A stretch of DNA of 14,366 nt from an uncultured Bacillota bacterium (GTDB lineage Bacteria > Bacillota_I > Bacilli_A > RFN20 > CAG-826): contig CAMORJ010000033.1 of assembly GCA_946623775.1 (NCBI GenBank), forward strand, positions 1 through 14,366. Reading direction: 5' to 3'. A program made the position numbers and the translations under genes. Positions 7,286 to 13,385 of the stretch are shown one piece after another (the stretch's first letter is position 1; every line of letters starts with the position of its first letter). Below the pieces are notes generated by a model. It did no database searches and was not told where the DNA came from. It saw nothing but the letters and a program-made list of their open reading frames with translations.

Positions 7286-8071
7286 TTATTTCTTTTCTTC
7301 GATTTGAAGCGGCTCAGGCGGTTCCTGATGATCGAGCTCTCCAGAGACTGGCTGCTCGATGATTTCGCCTTCAATTGGATCAGGTTCTTCTTCCTCAGCC
7401 GTTTTCTTATGCTTCTTGGGCTTGTTGTGCTTGGGCGCTTCGGCAGGGAGGTTGCCAGCCATTTGTTTCTTTTTCTTGTTGAAAGAGATGATGGCGATGA
7501 TGGCTTGGGTTAAGCCGAATGCCGCCATGACGATGCCGATGACGATTAAGACGACTTTTTCGCCCATGTCGGCGTTCTTGTACATGATCATAATTGCAAC
7601 GCCGAGGGCAAGAAGCAACGCGCCGAAGATGATTTCGAGAACCGGCATGAACAATTTCTCAGCCTTGCGCACGATGGAAAGGACCGAGAATAAGAGCAGC
7701 AAACCGCCGATGACCATGAGGAACACGGAGAGGAAGTTGATGATAAGCCCGACGAAGAATTCGTGGGAGAGGATGACTACGATACCTGCGGTGATTTCGA
7801 AGCCGCCGACGAGCCAAATCGATTCTTGGGATTCTTTGTAGCGGAACAGGACCATCAAAATGCGGAGGATGCCGTCCAAGATGATGAACGCGCCGATGAC
7901 GGCAGCAATAGTTGTTTCGATGGGCCCGGTGCTGCCATTGCCATTGTCTTTTGTGATGCCAAAGTATATGGCAAGACCGCCAGCCGCAACCATCAAGAGG
8001 GCTTCTATTAAATTCCAGATGAACCAAACCTTAGGGAATCTTGGTTGTTCTTCGCCTTTGTTTCCAAACAT
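7286..8071 (-). CDS. DUF308/HdeD-like polytopic membrane protein with acidic-basic C-terminal tail
   Basis: This 261-residue protein has about six hydrophobic segments (roughly 14-36, 52-74, 83-101, 103-131, 141-161 and 170-195). The repeated pattern of Gly-rich helices with FIILDGILRI and GGLLLLFSVLSI resembles the DUF308/HdeD family. After the last helix comes a lysine-rich patch (198-223) and then an acidic, proline-rich tail to the end. Function is unknown; HdeD itself is linked to acid resistance in enterobacteria, but I do not transfer that role. Two ATGs are possible: the one at 8077 lies only 2 nt from GGAGG (8084-8080), while the one at 8071 has the ideal 8 nt, so I chose 8071. The gene is convergent with folD and divergent from the aminopeptidase. 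Confidence 0.8.
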   Translation of the reverse strand: MFGNKGEEQPRFPKVWFIWNLIEALLMVAAGGLAIYFGITKDNGNGSTGPIETTIAAVIGAFIILDGILRILMVLFRYKESQESIWLVGGFEITAGIVVILSHEFFVGLIINFLSVFLMVIGGLLLLFSVLSIVRKAEKLFMPVLEIIFGALLLALGVAIMIMYKNADMGEKVVLIVIGIVMAAFGLTQAIIAIISFNKKKKQMAGNLPAEAPKHNKPKKHKKTAEEEEPDPIEGEIIEQPVSGELDHQEPPEPLQIEEKK

Positions 8072-8126
8072 TGTCATTTCCTCCAGCGCGTTTAGCGATT
8101 AAAGTATATCGCGAGGAAAAGCAAAA

Positions 8127-9353
8127 ATGAAAAAAAGTATCTTAAAAGCTTATGCGGAATTGATCGTTAAGACCGGAATCAATCTTCGCAAAGGACAATC
8201 GGTCAACCTACAAATCGCTGTGGATCAAGAGGAATTCGCGGCGATGCTGGTGGAAGAATGTTACAAAAACGGCGCAAAACGCGTTCGTATTGATTGGATT
8301 TCGGAAAAAGTCAGCCGTGCTTCATATCGTAAAGCCAGCAAGAAGAGCCTTACGATTTTCGACAAACTCGACATCGCCAAACAAGAGTGGCTCAATGAGG
8401 AATTGCCTTGTCTTATCTATATCCATTCCGAGGATCCAAATGGCATGAAAGGCCTCAGCCAAGAGAAGTTGGCTTATGTTAGAAAAGCCATGATGGCCGC
8501 CATTGCTCCTTACCGCGCAAAACGCGAAGACCGCTATCAGTGGTGCATCGCCGCTGCCGCTAGCCCAGCTTGGGCCAAATTGATGTTCCCTGAACTCAGC
8601 AAGAGACAGGCGACCGAAAAGCTGTGGGAGACGATTCTCCAAGTCTCCAGGGCAGCAGACGGAAACGGCATTGCCAACTGGGAGGCCCATGACGCAGATT
8701 TGAAGAAGCGCTATGGCATGCTCAACCAAATGCGCTTGGTTTCACTCCATTACACCTCTTCTAATGGCACTGACCTGACTGTTGGCCTAATCCCGGAAGT
8801 CAAATGGCTTGGAGGCGGCGAAACGCTTCCTGACGGCGCTTTCTTCCAGCCCAATATCCCAAGCGAAGAAGTCTTTACCACGCCGAGGAAAGGCGTCGCG
8901 GAAGGCATCGTCTATTCTGCAAAGCCCCTTGCCTATCAAGGTAACGTTATCCGCAATTTCTATGTGAAGTTCCACGAAGGAAAAGCGGTGGAAGTGCACG
9001 CCGAAGAAGGAGAGGAATCCCTTCGCTCTATTTTGTCCATCGACGAAGGTTCTGCGTACCTCGGCGAATGTGCCTTGGTTCCATATGACTCCCCGATCAA
9101 TAACACCGGACTCCTTTTCTATAGCACCCTCTTTGATGAGAACGCAGCCTGCCACCTTGCGCTGGGTCGCGGATTCGGAATGCTTTATCCTGGCTATGAG
9201 AACATGAGCAGGGACGAGCTTTTAGCGAAAGGCATCAACTGGTCTTCCAGCCACGTTGACTTCATGATTGGCTCCAAAGACCTCTCCATCGTCGGCAAAA
9301 CTGAGGATGGAAGGGAAATCCAAATCTTTAAGGATGGCAATTGGGCATTTTAA
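8127..9353 (+). CDS. M29-family metallo-aminopeptidase (AmpS/PepS/AmpT type)
   Basis: This is a cytosolic dimetal aminopeptidase that removes N-terminal residues from peptides. The 408-residue length fits the family. The expected metal ligands are all present and in order: E248 in PSEEVFTTP, E314 in DEGSAYLGE, H343 in CHLALGRGF, and H376 and D378 in SSHVDF. There is no signal peptide or membrane segment. GAGGA around 8113-8117 is about 9 nt before the ATG. The gene is transcribed away from the DUF308 gene, so promoters for both should lie within 8072-8126. I see only a weak TATATC at 8105-8110 and no clear -35. The peptide preference cannot be read from the sequence. Confidence 0.93.
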   Translation: MKKSILKAYAELIVKTGINLRKGQSVNLQIAVDQEEFAAMLVEECYKNGAKRVRIDWISEKVSRASYRKASKKSLTIFDKLDIAKQEWLNEELPCLIYIHSEDPNGMKGLSQEKLAYVRKAMMAAIAPYRAKREDRYQWCIAAAASPAWAKLMFPELSKRQATEKLWETILQVSRAADGNGIANWEAHDADLKKRYGMLNQMRLVSLHYTSSNGTDLTVGLIPEVKWLGGGETLPDGAFFQPNIPSEEVFTTPRKGVAEGIVYSAKPLAYQGNVIRNFYVKFHEGKAVEVHAEEGEESLRSILSIDEGSAYLGECALVPYDSPINNTGLLFYSTLFDENAACHLALGRGFGMLYPGYENMSRDELLAKGINWSSSHVDFMIGSKDLSIVGKTEDGREIQIFKDGNWAF

Positions 9354-9355
9354 CC

Positions 9356-9367
9356 CGGTTGCAACCG
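9356..9367. repeat. 12-bp perfect palindrome, candidate operator or weak terminator
   Basis: CGGTTGCAACCG lies 2 nt after the aminopeptidase stop. Its half-site GCAACCG recurs at 9402-9408 inside the next inverted repeat, and GTTGC recurs at 9371-9375. It is not followed by a T-run, which argues against a simple terminator. It may be a binding site for the XRE regulator encoded downstream. Confidence 0.4.
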
Positions 9368-9392
9368 ATAGTTGCGGAATTGAAAAGCAGAC

Positions 9393-9426
9393 TTGGTAGT
9401 CGCAACCGTGCGACCCCTTATATGAT
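9393..9426 (+). promoter_or_regulatory. Candidate promoter/operator of the XRE regulator gene
   Basis: TTGGTA (9393-9398) and a TATAT/TATGAT region (9418-9426) could be -35 and -10 boxes with a spacer of 19 bp or more. A perfect inverted repeat, GTCGCA-ACCG-TGCGAC (9399-9414), fills the spacer. An operator between the promoter boxes would be consistent with autoregulation by the XRE protein. The boxes are weak matches. Confidence 0.35.
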
Positions 9427-9452
9427 TTCGGTGGTTTCAGGAGGAACGAAAC

Positions 9453-10283
9453 ATGAACATTGAAATTGCAAACCGCCTCGTCGAACTCAGAAAGAAAAGC
9501 GGTCTATCCCAAGAAGAACTTGCCGCCAAACTTGGGCTCTCGCGTCAGGCAGTATCTAAGTGGGAACGCGCAGAGGCGTCCCCGGACACGGATAATCTTA
9601 TTTGCTTAGCCAAACTCTATGGCGTTTCCCTCGATGATCTTCTCAACACCGATGATTCGGTGGAGGAAATCGTCGCTCAGCAACCTGCCTTCGAGGAAAA
9701 GCCCGCCGGATATAGGAGAAGCGGCAGATTCGAAGTCCGTTCTCAATGCGAGGAAGGCGAAATCGTTATTGTGAAAGAAGACGATGAAGATGACGACGAC
9801 AGCAGATTCACGGATTACATCGCGACCATCAATGGCCAAAAGACGCATGTCGAAAGGACCGATGATTGCTTTGTGGTAGAGCCTCTTAAAGCAAAGAAGA
9901 GGAATGATGTATACAAAACCGTAAACGCCATTGTCTCTTCCATCTGCGTCTTCGGATCACTTACGGCTTATGTTGTTTGCGGATGCTTGCTCAGCGATAA
10001 GATTCCGCATGTTTGGAGCTCTTGGTGGGTCTTCTTCATGTCGGTCGTCATGGCTTCTGGCATCATGGAATTCATGAGAACAAAAAGAATCGCTACCCTC
10101 GCAGCCTTCTTTGTCGGTGCATCGGTTGCTACCTTCATCTTGCTTGGCTTCTATCTCGATGCCTGGATGTATGCCTGGCCGGTGTTCCTCTCCATTCCTC
10201 TAGTTGGAGGCGTCGGAGGCAACATTGATAAGCTAACGCATGAGTGGCGCACAAAAGGCTTCTACAAAGTCCCGTTGAACTAA
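9453..10283 (+). CDS. XRE-type HTH regulator fused to a four-helix membrane domain
   Basis: The 276-residue protein begins with a Cro/CI-like helix-turn-helix domain (about 5-65; LSQEELAAKLGLSRQAVSKWERA with the usual recognition helix). A hydrophilic linker follows with a strongly acidic run at 109-116 (EDDEDDDD). Four hydrophobic segments lie at about 155-180, 187-207, 212-234 and 238-256, ending in a short polar tail. The architecture suggests a DNA-binding protein tethered to the membrane, perhaps sensing envelope state; the signal is unknown. AGGAGG at 9439-9444 is 8 nt before the ATG. Two palindromes sharing GCAACCG lie just upstream and are candidate operators. Such XRE-membrane fusions occur in many Firmicutes; I do not recognise a named homologue. 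Confidence 0.88.
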   Translation: MNIEIANRLVELRKKSGLSQEELAAKLGLSRQAVSKWERAEASPDTDNLICLAKLYGVSLDDLLNTDDSVEEIVAQQPAFEEKPAGYRRSGRFEVRSQCEEGEIVIVKEDDEDDDDSRFTDYIATINGQKTHVERTDDCFVVEPLKAKKRNDVYKTVNAIVSSICVFGSLTAYVVCGCLLSDKIPHVWSSWWVFFMSVVMASGIMEFMRTKRIATLAAFFVGASVATFILLGFYLDAWMYAWPVFLSIPLVGGVGGNIDKLTHEWRTKGFYKVPLN

Positions 10284-10296
10284 ATAATCAATACAC

Positions 10297-10328
10297 GTCC
10301 TCGCTGAATTAAAGGCGGGGACTTTTTA
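10297..10328 (+). terminator. Rho-independent terminator of the XRE regulator gene
   Basis: GTCCTCGC (10297-10304) pairs with GCGGGGAC (10315-10322) over 8 bp including one G-T wobble, with a 10-nt loop, followed by TTTTTA. It lies 13 nt after the stop and abuts the end of the convergent yolD-like gene. Confidence 0.85.
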
Positions 10329-10637
10329 TATCTGAATCAAATCAATAAGGTTTGGAAAGAGAATCCTCTTGCCTGCAATGCACAGCGATTTGGTAAGTGC
10401 GTCGATGCTGGAGATGATTCCTTCTAGATAATGCAGATATCCATCTTCCCAATATTTTGCCCTCACCGGTTCGTGATGGTATCCAACCAGTATCTCATTG
10501 ATCTCCTCAGCCCGATCAGAACTTATCTGAGGGCGGGGAGTTTTTCTTTTCTCATAGAGAAGGCGTGATAAAACCACGGATTGCTCCGTCAACGACTTAT
10601 AGGGCATCCATTTCATCATCCCGCGGTCGCCGTTCAT
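10326..10637 (-). CDS. YolD-like protein, partner of the adjacent Y-family polymerase
   Basis: This small 103-residue protein has the YolD-like domain. It starts with the family signature DRGMMKWMPYKSL (about 4-16), followed by a helical stretch (EQSVVLSRLLYEK) and a beta-rich C-terminal part with YWEDGYLHYLEGIISSID and a final hydrophobic strand. YolD-like genes in Bacillus (for example yqjX and yolD) sit beside UvrX/YqjW polymerases and are thought to assist them, by analogy with UmuD; the biochemical role is not settled. The ATG overlaps the polymerase stop as ATGA, so translation is coupled. A shorter start at residue 7 or 8 is possible but would remove the conserved DRG. Confidence 0.85.
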   Translation of the reverse strand: MNGDRGMMKWMPYKSLTEQSVVLSRLLYEKRKTPRPQISSDRAEEINEILVGYHHEPVRAKYWEDGYLHYLEGIISSIDALTKSLCIAGKRILFPNLIDLIQI

Positions 10638-11896
10638 GCTTTATGCCCTCCGATTTGCTGATGCCTTTCCCGAATCGTCGATTCTTCTAATAGCGAAGTG
10701 GCTCTAAGGACGGAATTTCGGCCATACCTGATTTGCAAATCGTCCAGCGCCTCGTGCAAGGCTCTTCGTTCGATGGCTTCTTCCGCGGTTTCGAATAGAC
10801 TTGGCTGGATGCCTTTGTATGGTTCTAATTGGGAGAAACAAATGCTTAGCCCTCTGATGGGCAATTCTTCTATGAAACGATCAAACAAACCATATATCGC
10901 CTCGATGAGCGAATCATTGTCATCGGTTGCGATATTCAGTGTGCATTGCCTGGAGAATCCGCCTCCGATCGCTTGGCTATATCCAGCCATAACAGATACA
11001 CGCCCCGCCTTTTTTCCTTCCAAACGCATGCGGAAACATAAGTCATCGCACATTTCGCGAAGAATTAGTTTGGCCTCTTTGGGCGTGTAATCCCTCATCA
11101 ATGTTTGGCCAAGGCTCAAACTCGTATCCTTAGGCTCATACTTTTGATGGATGTCGCTGCAGTCGATCCCGTTCGCGAGATTATGAAGTTGCTCCCCGAT
11201 GATGCCGAATTCGTTTTTGAGGACGGAGACATCGACCTTGGCTAGAGCTTCTACGCTTCTGATCCCTAATCTATCCAGCCTTCCTCCGATTCCGTGGGAA
11301 ATGCCCCAAATCTTTGTAAGGGGTTGGATGCTCCATAATTTCTTTTTGACGTCTTCCATTCTCCAACGGCCAATGAACGGCGGCTTCTTTTTCCCTTCGT
11401 TGTCCAAGCAGACCTTGGCCAAAAACATATTCGGCCCGATTCCGCATGTGGCAACCAGCCCCAACTCATCCTTGATACGTTTTTGGATGCGTGCGCATAG
11501 CTCTTCCGCGCTGCATTTATATAGTCCTAAATAGGGCGAAAGATTTAGGAAGGATTCGTCAATGGAATAGACGTGGAGATCCTCTTCTCCAACAAAATCC
11601 AGGAAGATGGAGACCACCTTTGCGCTCATGGTGATGTAATAAGCCATTCTTGGGGTGGCGAATATCATGCCGGGAACCTTGGGCAAATCACCGATCCTGC
11701 AGACGTTCGGGATGCTGTAATTCGCTTTCAAAATCGGGGAAACTGACATGACGATGGAGTTCTCGCTTCGGGAGCGATCCGCCACGACCAAAGGCGCCGA
11801 AAATATGTCTAGGCCACGGGCTGCGCATTCGCAGCTGGCGTAGAAGCTTTTCAGGTCGATCACCGCGTATGTCTGCTCTTGATGTCTTTCTTCCAT
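10634..11896 (-). CDS. Y-family DNA polymerase, UvrX/YqjW-type (UmuC-like)
   Basis: This is a translesion DNA polymerase of 420 residues. The palm motif VIDLKSFYASCE carries the first catalytic aspartate D14, and YSIDESF carries D113 and E114. The thumb/helix-hairpin-helix region (KIWGISHGIGGRLDRLGI, about 195-212) and the little-finger domain follow. QPSLF at 364-368 matches the beta-clamp binding motif. The LKSFYASCE wording and the coupled yolD gene place it with the UvrX/YqjW group rather than DinB. The gene precedes yolD on the minus strand. There is no clear Shine-Dalgarno sequence before the ATG and I see no typical Firmicutes LexA box (CGAAC-N4-GTTCG) in the upstream 270 bp, so SOS control cannot be shown. 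Confidence 0.92.
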   Translation of the reverse strand: MEERHQEQTYAVIDLKSFYASCECAARGLDIFSAPLVVADRSRSENSIVMSVSPILKANYSIPNVCRIGDLPKVPGMIFATPRMAYYITMSAKVVSIFLDFVGEEDLHVYSIDESFLNLSPYLGLYKCSAEELCARIQKRIKDELGLVATCGIGPNMFLAKVCLDNEGKKKPPFIGRWRMEDVKKKLWSIQPLTKIWGISHGIGGRLDRLGIRSVEALAKVDVSVLKNEFGIIGEQLHNLANGIDCSDIHQKYEPKDTSLSLGQTLMRDYTPKEAKLILREMCDDLCFRMRLEGKKAGRVSVMAGYSQAIGGGFSRQCTLNIATDDNDSLIEAIYGLFDRFIEELPIRGLSICFSQLEPYKGIQPSLFETAEEAIERRALHEALDDLQIRYGRNSVLRATSLLEESTIRERHQQIGGHKA

Positions 11897-12167
11897 AAGG
11901 GGTGAGGCAAAGCATATGGAAGAAATATTTTCATTGGAGTCTTGATATTCTCCGTTTCATTAGGTTGCTGACCCAAAGTTTTCATATGATGTACAAACAA
12001 ATCCGACTTTGGTTAGACAGGGAAAGCAAGGTGGAAAAAGCGAGTGAAAATACGTCTGAATTGGTTTTTGTGCAATGTGCATATTTGGCGTTTTCGCCCT
12101 TGAATTAAGGGCTCGTTTATGCGCATCCGCAGCGGCCGTTATGCTAACCTATTAGCGGAATCCGAAT
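11897..12167. other. Intergenic region between divergent polymerase and deacetylase genes
   Basis: This 271-bp stretch separates two divergent genes and must hold both promoters. Visible items are CCAAAGT (11973-11979) with ACTTTGG (12006-12012) as a long-loop inverted repeat, and a pair of overlapping small hairpins (12088-12112). TATGCT (11916-11911, minus strand) and TATTAG (12150-12155, plus strand) are possible -10 boxes without good -35 boxes. A 68-codon frame at 11902-12108 lacks a ribosome site and resembles nothing I know. Confidence 0.5.
12096..12112 (+). other. Small hairpin upstream of the deacetylase gene
   Basis: GCCCTT-GAATT-AAGGGC is a perfect 6-bp stem followed by TCGTTT, resembling a weak terminator. 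It overlaps an alternative stem GGCG-TTTT-CGCC at 12088-12099; both cannot form at once. Its role is unclear because no gene ends just before it. Confidence 0.3.
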
Positions 12168-12806
12168 ATGAAACTCTTTGCTTTTGCTATCGATGATGGG
12201 ACCGTTTTCGATGAGAAGGTCATCGATATCTTTAATAGATATGGAATAAAGGCGACCTTCAATCTCAACAGCGGTCTTCAGGATTATGTGTGGTTCAAAG
12301 ACTGGCTTGAGGTTAGAAGGATAAAACTTGAAGAGAAGAAGGGCATTTACGACGGCCATGAAGTAGCCTCGCATTCTTTGACGCACCCGTACCTGACTTC
12401 TCTATCCGATGAGGATATTCGTCGGGAAGTAGAAGAGGACATCAACAATTTAAAGAGTGTTTTCCATTGCGACATCAAAACGTTTTCCTTTCCTTTCGAC
12501 GGATATGACGAAAGGTCCATCGGCATCATCAAAAGCCTGGGCATCACCCATATTATTCTCCCTTGCATCGATGACTCCTTCCGTTATCCGGATGATGCTT
12601 ATCACATCAAAGCGACATCATGGGACATCGATGACGCATTATGCAAAGTGCAAAGATTCATTGAGGACGGCGAGGCGGAGCTATTCGTATATCTATCCCA
12701 CTCATATGATTATGAATATGGCGACAGCTATGCCAAATTGGAAGAGCTATGCAGAATCGTCAGAGGGCGCCAAGACATTAAAATCATCAACGTCAAAGAC
12801 ATTTAA
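12168..12806 (+). CDS. Polysaccharide deacetylase-like (NodB/CE4) protein, apparently cytosolic
   Basis: This 212-residue protein shows the NodB fold. Motif 1 is AIDDGT (D9 and D10, normally TFDD). Motif 2 is GHEVASHSLTHP (63-74), giving metal ligands H69 and H73 with D10. The late-motif histidine is H178 in LSHSYDYE. Motif 3, usually R-P-P-Y, is replaced by SFPFDGYD (107-114), so the substrate may differ from chitin or peptidoglycan. The family is usually secreted, but no signal peptide or membrane anchor is visible: the N-terminus MKLFAFAIDDG is already the first beta strand. GCGGAA at 12155-12160 is a weak ribosome site 7 nt before the ATG. The natural substrate is unknown; a sugar or other amide is possible. 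Confidence 0.8.
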   Translation: MKLFAFAIDDGTVFDEKVIDIFNRYGIKATFNLNSGLQDYVWFKDWLEVRRIKLEEKKGIYDGHEVASHSLTHPYLTSLSDEDIRREVEEDINNLKSVFHCDIKTFSFPFDGYDERSIGIIKSLGITHIILPCIDDSFRYPDDAYHIKATSWDIDDALCKVQRFIEDGEAELFVYLSHSYDYEYGDSYAKLEELCRIVRGRQDIKIINVKDI

Positions 12807-12852
12807 GTTTTATATAGGAATCCAAATTAACGCGCACGCGCAGTGTTAAATC

Positions 12853-12880
12853 TTGAAAAGGAGCCCGAGGAGTTTATAAT
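12853..12880 (+). promoter_or_regulatory. Sigma-A promoter of tRNA-Ala
   Basis: TTGAAA (12853-12858) and a perfect TATAAT (12875-12880) are separated by 16 bp, placing the transcription start a few bases before the mature tRNA 5' end at 12892. This is the clearest promoter in the window. Confidence 0.8.
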
Positions 12881-12891
12881 AATCGAGCCGT

Positions 12892-12967
12892 GGGGCATTA
12901 GCTCAGCTGGGAGAGCGCCTCGTTCGCAACGAGGAGGTCGGCGGTTCGATCCCGCTATGCTCCACCA
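12892..12967 (+). tRNA. tRNA-Ala(CGC)
   Basis: The cloverleaf is complete. Acceptor GGGGCAT (12892-12898) pairs with ATGCTCC (12957-12963) with one G-T wobble. The D-arm contains GCTCAGCTGGGAGAGC. The anticodon stem is CCTCG/CGAGG with loop TTCGCAA, giving anticodon CGC, which reads GCG alanine codons. The T-arm is GGCGG-TTCGATC-CCGCT. Discriminator A and CCA (12965-12967) are encoded. The last 8 bases of the gene lie inside the 22-bp direct repeat, so the tRNA 3' end may have served as an attachment site while the gene stayed intact. Confidence 0.97.
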
Positions 12968-12981
12968 TTAGTACACGCATC
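12960..12981 (+). repeat. 22-bp direct repeat, left copy (candidate attL core)
   Basis: The repeat begins with CTCCACCA of tRNA-Ala, continues 14 bp past CCA and ends in ACACGCATC. It is identical to 14228-14249; identity stops sharply at both ends. Position at a tRNA 3' end is typical of tyrosine-recombinase attachment cores. Confidence 0.75.
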
Positions 12982-13009
12982 CCAAACCTTGATTGGCTTG
13001 GGATTTTTT
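12981..13009 (+). terminator. Terminator of tRNA-Ala
   Basis: CCCAAACC (12981-12988) pairs with GGCTTGGG (12995-13002) with one mismatch and a 6-nt loop, followed by ATTTTTT. It abuts the left repeat, so in an insertion model this terminator would have come with the inserted DNA. Confidence 0.8.
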
Positions 13010-13027
13010 AATGCTTAATATCCATTA

Positions 13028-13049
13028 TGTATCTCAAACGTGATACAAT
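13028..13049 (+). promoter_or_regulatory. Candidate operator over the -10 box of the toxin-antitoxin operon
   Basis: TGTATC (13028-13033) and GATACA (13042-13047) form a 6-bp inverted repeat with an 8-bp centre. Its right arm overlaps the possible -10 box TACAAT (13044-13049). RelB/DinJ antitoxins usually bind such palindromes to repress their own operon. The -35 region is a poor match. Confidence 0.45.
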
Positions 13050-13067
13050 ATCGGCGGAGTAATTCAT

Positions 13068-13385
13068 ATGGCAAAAACGCAGACAGTTCACACAAGAGTA
13101 ACCGAAGATATAAAGAATCAGGCAGAAAAGATTTTTACCTCCCTTGGTCTCACTACGAGTCAGGCGATAATGCTTTTCCTTACGGCTACGGTTAATCGCA
13201 ATGGGATGCCATTCGAATTAACCCTGCCCAAGAAGGAAGATCAAGACCTATCTTTTGCGATTTCTGTGGCGACTGTTGACGGGGTAAAACCCTCTGAGGA
13301 TGCCCAAAGGATTATGCGCCTCTACTCTCGGGGCGAGATCGACTACGAAACCGCGCAGTTCGCAATCGGGAGGCTTTACCAATGA
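13068..13385 (+). CDS. RelB/DinJ-type antitoxin with VbhA-like C-terminal segment
   Basis: This 105-residue protein is the antitoxin of the pair. Residues 1-50 match RelB/DinJ ribbon-helix-helix proteins: a beta strand TVHTRV, EDIKNQAEKIFTSLGLTTSQAIMLFL and the closing GMPFEL. Such domains dimerise and bind operator DNA. The C-terminal 45 residues (about 61-105) do not look like the usual RelB toxin-binding tail. They resemble the VbhA fold that inhibits Fic enzymes, with SVATVDGVKPSED followed by RLYSRGEIDYETAQF. The known inhibitory motif is [S/T]xxxE[G/N]; here the aligned bases read V67-A-T-V-D71-G72, so two positions deviate. GGAG at 13056-13059 is 8 nt before the ATG. The stop overlaps the fic start as ATGA. 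Confidence 0.85.
   Translation: MAKTQTVHTRVTEDIKNQAEKIFTSLGLTTSQAIMLFLTATVNRNGMPFELTLPKKEDQDLSFAISVATVDGVKPSEDAQRIMRLYSRGEIDYETAQFAIGRLYQ

Noticed and set aside
11902..12108. 68-codon open frame in the polymerase-deacetylase spacer
   Set aside because: There is no ribosome site and no recognisable protein character, and it overlaps the promoter region of the divergent gene.
12827..12849. TTAAC...GTTAA inverted repeat before tRNA-Ala as a deacetylase terminator
   Set aside because: The arms are short with an imperfect GC-rich centre and no T-run follows, so it cannot be called.
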